The notes beneath the pieces are model-generated. The model saw only the letters and a list, made by a program, of their open reading frames with translations. It did not search any database and was not told the origin of the DNA. The position numbers and the translations under genes are program-made. From Batillaria attramentaria (Eukaryota; Mollusca; Gastropoda; Batillariidae), in the NCBI GenBank assembly GCA_018292915.2, contig JACVVK020000289.1, forward strand, positions 301,001 to 365,000: a stretch of DNA of 64,000 bases. Reading direction: 5' to 3'. Below are positions 56,401 to 64,000 of this stretch, in pieces. The stretch's first letter is position 1; each line of letters starts with the position of its first letter.

Positions 56401-57096
56401 CTCCTTCTATACTCTAGCAATAACCCACTGCAACTGACGAAACGCTCTAGTCTCCTGGCCTGTGGCGCTACCTGGCTCATCTGTACAACGTTAGCAGCGG
56501 TCCCTTTCATACATAATGATGAGTTTTATGAGCAAACCCCTATCTGCAACCCACTCATTCTGATCGGACGATCCGAGTTTTCTAATCAATCCATGTTCTT
56601 CGCTGTTTTGATTATATTTTTGTCAGTAGGGACAGGAACCGGGCAAGTGTTTATTGTCCGATTGATCCACGCTTCATCTGATCACAAGAAACAAAGCAGC
56701 TATTATCAAAACATTACTCTCACCCGTCGTGTCCATCCGATCCTGTGTACAAACTTTTGCTGTTGGTTTGCGGTCAGTCTGATGGAACTTGTTTCATCTC
56801 GAGGCACTCCCATTCCTGGTGCTATCAGAGTGTGGTCCGCCATCTTCGTGTTGCCTCTCAGCTCGGCCATCAGCCCGTTCTTGTACATGCTTCGTACAAG
56901 GTGGGAACGCCTGGCAGAGAAGAGGAGACAGAAACGGATGGAGAAGATGCTGCGTAAACTGCGCACTGATCTCCGTTTGTGGCCACGTGACAAAGTGCAG
57001 CAGCACGTGCGATGTTTGCTGAGAGCCAATCTTGTAGACAGGACGGACGTGCTGCACTGGCTTGGCAACACCGACAGTGTACAAGATACCAAGTAG
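53468..57096 (+). CDS. LDLa/C-type-lectin-like/LRR seven-TM receptor, exon 2
   Basis: This large exon encodes residues 22-1230 of a cell-surface receptor. Order: N-terminal region; LDLa-like repeat (about 231-260); C-type-lectin-like domain from GCGDWIPYNDACIK to GLICKR (about 266-409); four LDLa repeats with CDGIADCVDGSDE, CNGRYDCFDDSDE, GELDCPDGDDED and CDGIHHCPNMDDE (about 440-678); LRR cap CPTNCRCEGHAFSC and leucine-rich repeats (about 680-860); seven TM helices (about 893-1170) and a basic cytoplasmic tail. LDLa plus LRR plus 7TM is the plan of relaxin-type and GRL101-like leucine-rich-repeat receptors. TM3 ends LITLDHVLLL instead of DRY/ERW, and TM7 reads ISPFLY instead of NPxxY, so G-protein coupling may be altered. 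Ligand unknown. An earlier in-frame ATG (53320) lies in a repeat. Confidence 0.92.
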
Positions 57097-57312
57097 CCGG
57101 ACAGTGTCTACATTCCAGTAATAGAGGCATACCTTTTTGTCGAACCGATTTGCAAATTTGTAAAGCGGCATTATTAGTCCACGTTTACGTTTGTTTATTT
57201 AGTATAGTTTATAGGGAAGCTCAGTTCTCACTTCAGAGAGATTTATTTTCGCTAGTTAGACAGCCGTCTTCAGTTCACACACTTACGCAAGGAATAGTGA
57301 CTTTTGACTCGA

Positions 57313-57318
57313 AATAAA
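57313..57318 (+). promoter_or_regulatory. Polyadenylation signal of receptor gene 1
   Basis: AATAAA lies 217 bp after the stop, the first one downstream on this strand. Confidence 0.6.
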
Positions 57319-58070
57319 TGAGGCAACTGAACCAACCAGCCAACCAACCAAATAAAAACCCAACAATTTTTTTTAGGTGGGACGGTATGCATGTTAAAGA
57401 AGGGTTGAATGAAGCATTCTCAGCTACAAACTCACCACGTCAGTATTAAACTCACCACTGACCCCTTGATGACCAGGGACAACAGAGATACATTCACTTC
57501 ACTCTTGAAGAATAAGAATAACAATGTTAATTATCGCTCAGACAATAAAACCTTGCTCCTACACTACCCGCCATTGGAATATAATGTGAAAATTGACATG
57601 CCAAAACCAATATTACCCAGGGAATGTAAACAATCTCAGAAAGCGCTGACAACAGAAAAGAAGCCACAAAGGGTCGAAACAATCCACAGAACAGTTTTAT
57701 AAGGGCACACGTGACTAACGACAGAAGTTTCCAAGGTGCCTAAGACACAATTCATACCAAGTACACGGTAGGCCGCAAATTTGTATGTAGCTGCGGAGGT
57801 CAGTGTAAACACAAAAAACATGGTCATCTAGCAAATTCTTCACCTAATGCATCTCTGCAAAGTACCAGGATATCTCCCGCCGAACATCTAACGGTTCCTG
57901 AAACAGCAGATCCCTCGATCGCTGCATCTGTTATTCATACTGGACACAGCTAAACCCAGGGTCCCTGCACGTAAAACACGTTCCATGCGACTGGTTCTGT
58001 CATATAGATTACTGTCTGTGCTAAAGTATATGTTTAGGGGTTGTGCGCACACCCTCAGTAAGAACTAAAA
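57319..58070. other. Intergenic DNA, nothing recognised
   Basis: I looked here for a first exon of receptor gene 2 resembling MTTALLMWVV and found none. Confidence 0.4.
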
Positions 58071-58077
58071 CATATGG

Positions 58078-58215
58078 TCAGAGATCCTTTTCCTTTCAGG
58101 CTGCAGCTCTTTGGAATCAACTTCCTAAACCACTACGACACACAGAATCCAGTGCCAGTTTCAAATTCTGTCTTAAAGCCCACCTATTTAAAACTGATAA
58201 TTGACCTTGATTTTA
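58078..58215 (+). pseudogene. LINE C-terminal scrap
   Basis: One plus-strand frame reads SFSFQAAALWNQLPK and then FKFCLKAHLFK, the conserved tail of CR1/L2-type LINE proteins. A short 3' UTR with AATAATAATGATT (58386) follows. Confidence 0.65.
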
Positions 58216-58769
58216 CCATGCCCTTCCACATCGCGTCAGCCTGCATGTTGAGATGTATTGTTTAAATATTCCCTGTGAGTCTGTGTGTATGGAAGCTGTG
58301 CATTGCGTGGTACGTGTATATGTATTTTGCTGCCGTTCCTTAAGTGTGTAACAGTCACTCATGTTTCTTGAAAATTGATGGGTCTAGTAATAATAATGAT
58401 TGTAACTGTAAAGTTCTAAAATAACTGCAGAGGATTTCAAGACAGGTTCGTTTCGCGCAGTGCTTTAAAACAACGAATCATGGTGTACCTGCACTATAAA
58501 ATATTGTAGCGAAAGCTACGAAACATAATCCAAAGCAGTTCGCGTGTGAAGTTAGTGGGACACCGCCATATTGAAACAAGGCGAACAGACGAAACTTCAT
58601 AAAATTGAATGAACAAAAGTTCACTGCATAAGCTAACGGCCAGAAGTTTACAGCTGGCACCAAGCGTAAGACAATAACGTTGTACACGCGGGTTACAGTC
58701 GTTTAAGTGTGGTGTCATTAGTCTTCTTTGGTCTCAAAACTTATGGACCGGCCCACAAACTAGGCAAAG

Positions 58770-60080
58770 CCTTTATGACTCACGTGTGACCTTGACCTTC
58801 TTTACTAGAAGTCAGTCATAAGGCCAAGTTCACCCAAATTGTACACATGAACGTTTTGCGTATCTTTGTCCTTCATTTGTGCTAAGCTTGGGTTGTCTGG
58901 AGTTTGTGGTTGTTTAGAAACAGAAAAAAAAACAAAAAAACAAAGATAGTATGGGGGGAACTTGATCATGACCCTCTAACGTGGGTGACCTGATGTTTGT
59001 TGTTACCGAGTAACAACGAAAACATGATTTGACCAGGACCCTGTGTCATTGACCTTTGAGGAAAGCCATGCAAAATATATTCGGAAAGCCCATGTCAGAA
59101 TCTACTAGTATGCAAACGTCTATTGTGGTATTTCTTCTATTTATAAATCATCAGGAAAATCAATATTAGAGGTTTAATTGCCACAGACAGACAGACAACA
59201 GAAAGACATGTGACGGAGAGATTGACAAGAGAATAGAAACCACAAAGGGATAAACAATCCACAGAACAGTTTTACAAGGACACACGTGACTATACGATTA
59301 TTACACAGAGTCTCTTTGTTACATGCATGAGTCAATTAGAGAGGCAAAAGCCTCCATGGCTCCCTCGTGACAAGGGTCAAGGTCATTCGCAAGAGTATGT
59401 TTGTAAAGCTCGTATCACTACCTTCAGTCAAGGTCATTCAAAAAGGTAGGTCTCATTGCTGTCTATCATCATGCCTCGTTTGGTGCTTCTACTGTTTGTC
59501 TTTTCGGAGAAAATGCCCTGGTTAAAGTTTCCCCAAAACAGCTTGCATGGCCTTGACCTTGACTAAAAGTCATTGACCACAGTTTTGTCAATAAAGGCGT
59601 TGCCAATGTCTATCATCATGCAAAGTTTGATGCTTCTGGTTCTTCTAGATTCTGAGAAAATGCATATGTAAAAATTTCCAAACAGACTGCTTTAATGACC
59701 TTGACCTTGGATCAAGATCATTGAAAATGGTATGTGTGCGTAGGTCTTATCTCTGTCTATCAGCACGCCGTTTGGCGCCTCTGCTGTTTGTTATTTTTGA
59801 GAAAATGCCAATGTTAAGGTTTCTCAAAAATAGCTTGTATGGCCTTGACCTTGACACAAGGACAATCAATACATGTACATGTATATCTGTAAAGTTCTTA
59901 TCAATGTCTATCATCCTGCAAAATTTCAAACCTCTGGTGTTTGTAGATTCCGAGAAAATGCCAATGTAAAATTTTCAGACAGCTATGCATATATACGTAT
60001 AGATATACTGACTTCAGAAAAGGAAGAAAGTCATGCTGGCTCCGCACATCCACAAAAGAGTTTAAAATGGAAAAATCCAC
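58770..60080. repeat. GACCTTGACC dispersed/tandem repeat block
   Basis: At least four units of roughly 170 bp (clear from 59370 on) repeat the order: TGACCTTGACC or TCAAGGTCA, then a GTCTTAT(C)-TCTGTCTATCA segment, GTTTGGTGCCTCTGCT, a TTTGTAGATTCTGAGAAAATG segment and AATGTTAAAGTTTC. The same unit lies in the receptor introns (33940, 36485, 50570, 53100) and just upstream of exon 2 of receptor gene 2 (61020-61110). TCAAGGTCA occurs at 59377-59385 and 59428-59436. Confidence 0.8.
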
Positions 60081-61006
60081 ATAGAACGAATAAAAAAGAA
60101 ACTCCTTAGGACCGGTGAACAACTATTATTCTTGAAACGTGAAACAAAGTGTGCATCCCAAATTTTCGGGCCCTCAGCGGGCCCTTCATCAGGGGAATGC
60201 AAGAAACAAAATACAACATAAATGACGTCAAGGTAATCCTTACGTCAATAGTAATGTTCTCGCTCTCTCACGTGCTCTCTCTCTCTCTCTCTCAACCCTG
60301 AGAAAATCTGCAAATTGTACATCAATTACTGGATTACTGGACCGAAACCTCTGCGTGATACAGTGTAACTGCAGCCCTGAGAACATCTACATTGGTTCTG
60401 CCAAAAAATTAAAGCTGAGATGGGCCAACCATAAGAGCGATATCAAAACTGGCATAGTTACGAAATGCCAGCTAGCCGCCCATGTCTGTCAGAACCCACA
60501 TACAGCTGACCCGCAGCTCCACTTCCTCACCATTTTTGCAATAGAACGAGTGGAGCAAGAAAAGGACCTCATCAAGAGAGAGATTTGGTGGCAGTTTAAT
60601 CAAAGAACTTGGAAACAAGGTCTTTGGTGTAATTTAGGCACCATCTTTTCTGGCCTCAACACCAGAATAGATCTAGCCGCCATGCTGCGTCTTGGTAAGA
60701 GGATCCTTTTCTAGAAGGGTGGAATCTGACAGGCATCAGACAGGTTTCGGTCCAGTAACTGATGTACAATTTGCAGATTTTCTCAGGGTTGGAAAGAGAG
60801 AGAGAGAGAGAGAGAGCACGTGAGAGAGCAAGAACATTACTATTGACGTAAGGATTACCTTGACGTCATTTATGTTGTATCTTGTATTATTCCCCTGATG
60901 AAGGGCCCGCTGAGGGCCCGAAAATTTGGGATGCACACTTTGTTTCATGTTTCAAGAATAATAGTTGTTCACCGGTCCTAAGGAGTTTCTTTTTTATTCG
61001 TTCTAT
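60081..61006 (+). mobile_element. Fold-back element with GIY-YIG ORF, Penelope-like derivative
   Basis: Left arm 60081-60350 and right arm 60742-61006 are inverted copies, nearly identical over about 265-270 bp (differences at GCAAGAAAC versus ATACAAGAT, in the CT tract, and in a short duplication ATTACTGG). The centre encodes a GIY-YIG endonuclease. Penelope-like retroelements combine such an endonuclease with terminal repeats that may be inverted, so a truncated Penelope-like copy is the best reading. No reverse transcriptase is present. It sits inside the GACCTTGACC repeat block. Confidence 0.85.
60301..60714 (+). CDS. GIY-YIG endonuclease-like ORF
   Basis: The frame is open from within the left repeat arm to TAG at 60714. 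It contains CVIQCNCSPENIYIGSA (the I/VxY...YIG pair), LRWANHKSDIKTG (the arginine and HKSDI helix typical of Penelope-type endonucleases), and DLIKREIWWQFN with a glutamate in the place of the catalytic one. No ATG precedes the core; the domain is the C-terminal part of a longer polyprotein in Penelope-like elements, so this is probably a remnant rather than a free-standing gene. Its open frame is notable nonetheless. Confidence 0.75.
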   Translation, partial: RKSANCTSITGLLDRNLCVIQCNCSPENIYIGSAKKLKLRWANHKSDIKTGIVTKCQLAAHVCQNPHTADPQLHFLTIFAIERVEQEKDLIKREIWWQFNQRTWKQGLWCNLGTIFSGLNTRIDLAAMLRLGKRILF

Positions 61007-61109
61007 ATATAGATATAGATATATTTTGAAAGGCCTTATGGTTGTCTATCTGCACGCAAAGTTTGGTGCCTCTGCTTTTTGTAGATTCTGAGAAAATGAC
61101 AACGTTAAA

Positions 61110-61116
61110 GTTTTTT

Positions 61117-61170
<54 letters not shown>

Positions 61171-61213
61171 GAAGGGGGGGGGGTTATTACATAGACTCCC
61201 ATTGTTACACAAG
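61110..61213 (+). repeat. (CA)n tract before receptor gene 2 exon 2
   Basis: A CA tract (about 61120-61167) is followed by a G run and then TTGTTACACAAG, the same layout as upstream of gene 1 exon 2 (53389-53467). The intron end was duplicated together with the exon. Confidence 0.8.
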
Positions 61214-64000
61214 GGAGCCAAAAATCAGGTCCTACTTCATCACTTAACGCGGCCATCATTCAACGGGATGAGATAGCGCCTGTCTCAACTGAATCGTCTT
61301 CACTTACCAATGGAACATTGCCATCATTATTGAACTTTACGACTACAGATTTTAGGATGACATTACCTGCATCATGGAGTTCAATGCCGCAGTGTCGAAA
61401 TGTGGAACGCTGCCCGGACTCTGGTAAGTTTTGGGCGTTTTGCACTTCTGACTGGCTGAAGGGAAAGTGGAGGTGGCGACGGGAACCCAGTGTTATTGTT
61501 AATGGCAAACCTTGCCGCTGGTATCTTGTATTCAACATTGAGCCGAAACCTGAGGATTACTACGGAATCCTCCTGTACAACCTGAATGATGTAGGCGTGT
61601 TTTATGTGGTTGTTGGCTCCAACCACAGTGAACACGAGATCAACAGTGCTGAGCCTTACCTCTTCAGGACAAGCGCCATCAGCGTGTACTGTACTCGCAA
61701 CTGTTCGTTCGGCTACACCGTCCACCCACTGCATCAAATGCCGGTATCGGTAGAGACCGAGCCGACGGTGGAGATGGGGTTACTGGGCACGACACTGTAC
61801 AATTGTTCCCATCCCTATACTGTGCCGGACATGTTCCGGTGTGACATGGTACAGCAGTGTGTGGGTGGCGAGGACGAACCGTCTGACTGTCACTACAGGT
61901 CAGGAGGCTGTGGGCATTGGATCCCCTATCGCAACAAGTGTCTTAAAATCGTCACGGACTCTGATTTCAGGACTGCTAATGGTACTGTTGCTGAGTTGTG
62001 CTGGTCCAGATATGGTGCACGCGAAGCTGAACTGATCGACAAACGTGGAACAGATCTTGTACTCCGACTTATGAAGCGAAGTGGACATGTGAATGACATT
62101 TCGTTAACTCTGAGGCAGATGATTAGTGCAAGCTTAAGACAGTTTGAACCCGCTTCAGACAAAACTAGTCACCTTTTCCGTTTTCTGTGGAAGTGGCGTG
62201 ATCGGAATAGTCCATTCGCTTACCACGAGACTGACATTCAGAGAAGTTTGCAAAAGGATCGTTGTTCAGCGCTTCAATTCAGAAAAACTATCCAGACAAT
62301 TACTCACCAACACATGTCTGAGTGGTGTAATCGTCATTATCCATCTGGATTTATCTGCATGAAAAAGTCGCGCATTTCTCAGGAGGAAACTATTCCAAAA
62401 TTACTTGGCCTGAAACTTACGTCAACGTTTAATAACGTGACCTCTTTCCCATCCAGACAATGTGCTGACGGATCACACGTGCAAACATTTTATCCGTGCT
62501 CACTTGAAGGTCAAAATCTCGGCGTGGGGTGGTCAGTGACTCTGAATAACGTACCAGTATTTTCATGCACTTTCGGCCACAACGTGCCCTACTCTCTTGT
62601 CTGTGACGGAATCGCTGACTGCGCAGACGGAAGTGACGAAATTCACTGTGACAACGCTAACTTCAGAGACATAGGTAGAAGGTACTTCCGTTGTGTGAAT
62701 TCACAGTTGGTCCCGTCTTCATCTCGGTGTGATGGTCACAATGACTGTTTCGATCATAGCGACGAGCAGGCGTGCCCCTTTTGTAACGGAGAGACAGCAC
62801 TGTGTTACACTGTTGGTTGTGTGCCCAAACACTACGCGTCTTTCTTGCGGGACTGTGGCTACGAGGTGGGTAGAAAACCCTACCAGACAGGTATCCCACC
62901 TCCTGCTATAGTAGAACTAGATGGGTTTGGTTTATCTGATTTGAAGCCCATGAACAAGGGAGAGATCTGTCCAGAAAGTCACTTCCAGTGTCGTGACGGT
63001 TACTGCATCCCTACCTACCTGGCGAACAACGGCGAGCTGGACTGTCCTCATGGAGAGGACGAGAACATTCCACAGGAGAATTTTACGTGCCCAGGGTTCT
63101 ACCGGTGTTACGTCTTTGGGAACTGCCTTCACAGTGACTATGTTTGTGACGGTATCTATCACTGTCCGAACAAGGACGATGAACGATACTGCAACTTGAC
63201 CTGCCCCGCAAATTGCACGTGCGAGGGTCACGCCTACACGTGCCAGGAGATGTTTGACCCTCTCCAGTACCTCGAGGTGCGTTATTTGGATCTCAGTGGG
63301 ACAGCCAAGCCATCGCTATCCGACATTCATGTCATACCGTTTCTAATATACCTAAATGTGTCTTGGTGTGGTTTGACCGATGTCACTCTAACAGACATGC
63401 CCCTTCTACAAGTCTTGGATCTGAGTTTTAACGAGATTTCACGATTACCAAGCCTGCATCTGGCAAAGCTTTCAGGACTCCGTCATTTAAACTTATCGGG
63501 AAATCCGCTTCCATCCACACTTGGGCAGAACTTCGCCTCGTTCACCAAACTGGGCGACCTGGCGAAACTGGAATCGCTTGTAGTGACTGACATTGCACTA
63601 CAGATATTCGAGTCAAGTCCGTTCCTCCACCTTGAAGACCTTACAACCCTCGACTTAAGCCGGAACTTTATTCATACATTCGAGAAAGAGTTGTTCAAAG
63701 GACTGAAGAAGCTACAGCTGTTGAAGACCGACAACCCCAGTCTGTGTTGTGAACAGATTCACCCCAATGACAAGCTGACGCAGTGCCTGGCACCAACAGA
63801 CGAACTATCGTCCTGTAGCGATCTACTGAGGTTTGACTTTTTTAGGGTCTTTTTGTGGGGCCTGTCTCTACTGGCTGTCACTGGCAACGCCGGAGTGTTG
63901 ATCTACAGACTGTTCCTGGAGAAAGTAGGTTCTTCTCTAGCTTACCGCGTGCTGGTGGTCAACCTGAGTGTGTCTGACTTGCTGATGGGTGTGTACCTGG
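61214..64000 (+). CDS. Receptor gene 2 (paralog), exon 2, cut by window end
   Basis: The frame is open for 928 codons from the acceptor ACACAAG (61213) to the last base. It repeats the gene 1 plan: CUB-less N-terminal region with WYLVFNIEPKPEDYYGILLYN-like text, an LDLa-like repeat, a strongly diverged lectin-like domain (GCGHWIPYRNKCLK to GFICMKK, about 61910-62365), four LDLa repeats (CDGIADCADGSDE, CDGHNDCFDHSDE, GELDCPHGEDEN, CDGIYHCPNKDDE), LRR cap and repeats, and TM1 into TM2 (GLSLLAVTGNAGVLIY; VVNLSVSDLLMGVYL). The acceptor phase is the same as in gene 1. I found no signal-peptide exon of its own between the two genes. Confidence 0.9.

Overview
This is eukaryotic, repeat-dense, intron-containing DNA. 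The best guess is a mollusc, probably a gastropod. The guess rests on two neighbouring LDLa/LRR rhodopsin-class receptor genes that resemble the molluscan GRL101 type, on tRNA-derived SINEs, on very long (CA)n/(TG)n/(GA)n tracts, and on the mix of LINE, Penelope-like, Tc1/pogo and Ty3 elements. The species cannot be fixed from sequence alone.

Layout. (1) 1-4000: microsatellites, a SINE scrap, a 0.67-kb inverted-repeat element and a small satellite. (2) 4075-15746, plus strand: a three-exon Rab-like small GTPase gene. Its 10.5-kb first intron holds a nearly pristine 6.95-kb LTR retrotransposon (TSD TATAC, LTRs the same apart from simple-repeat length). The element is unusual: integrase precedes RNase H, as in Gmr1-like elements, and the reverse transcriptase is missing. 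(3) 15.7-21.4 kb: mostly unannotatable, with a Tc1/mariner-type MITE and LINE/SINE tails. (4) 21496-26237, minus strand: three exons of a DJ-1/PfpI-family gene whose nucleophile-cysteine exon I could not find. Its introns hold a 230-bp tandem array born from a SINE, a second copy of the same MITE in opposite orientation, and a 46-bp near-perfect hairpin. (5) 26.5-29.3 kb: microsatellites and plain AT-rich DNA. (6) 29.8-53.5 kb: a mosaic of duplications. A roughly 100-bp satellite plus its flank occurs twice (29807-31013 and 36865-38150). A 5.5-kb block occurs twice (31389-36864 and 47969-53473); it carries two dead LINE fragments and the first, signal-peptide exon of a receptor gene. Between them lies a minus-strand CR1/L2-like LINE (about 38150-47968) broken by four nested insertions, one of them a 3468-bp element with 13-bp inverted ends and a TTA duplication. 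(7) 51145-57096, plus strand: a complete two-exon receptor gene (signal peptide, LDLa, C-type-lectin-like domain, four LDLa, LRRs, seven TM; 1230 aa). (8) 60081-61006: a fold-back element with 0.27-kb inverted repeats around a GIY-YIG endonuclease ORF, probably a Penelope-like derivative. (9) 61214-64000: a paralogous receptor gene, open to the window edge.

The host genes do not form a pathway. The main biological story is a receptor cluster that grows by duplication, with orphan first exons, a conserved block next to a highly diverged lectin-like domain, and repeats that carry nuclear-receptor-like half-sites.
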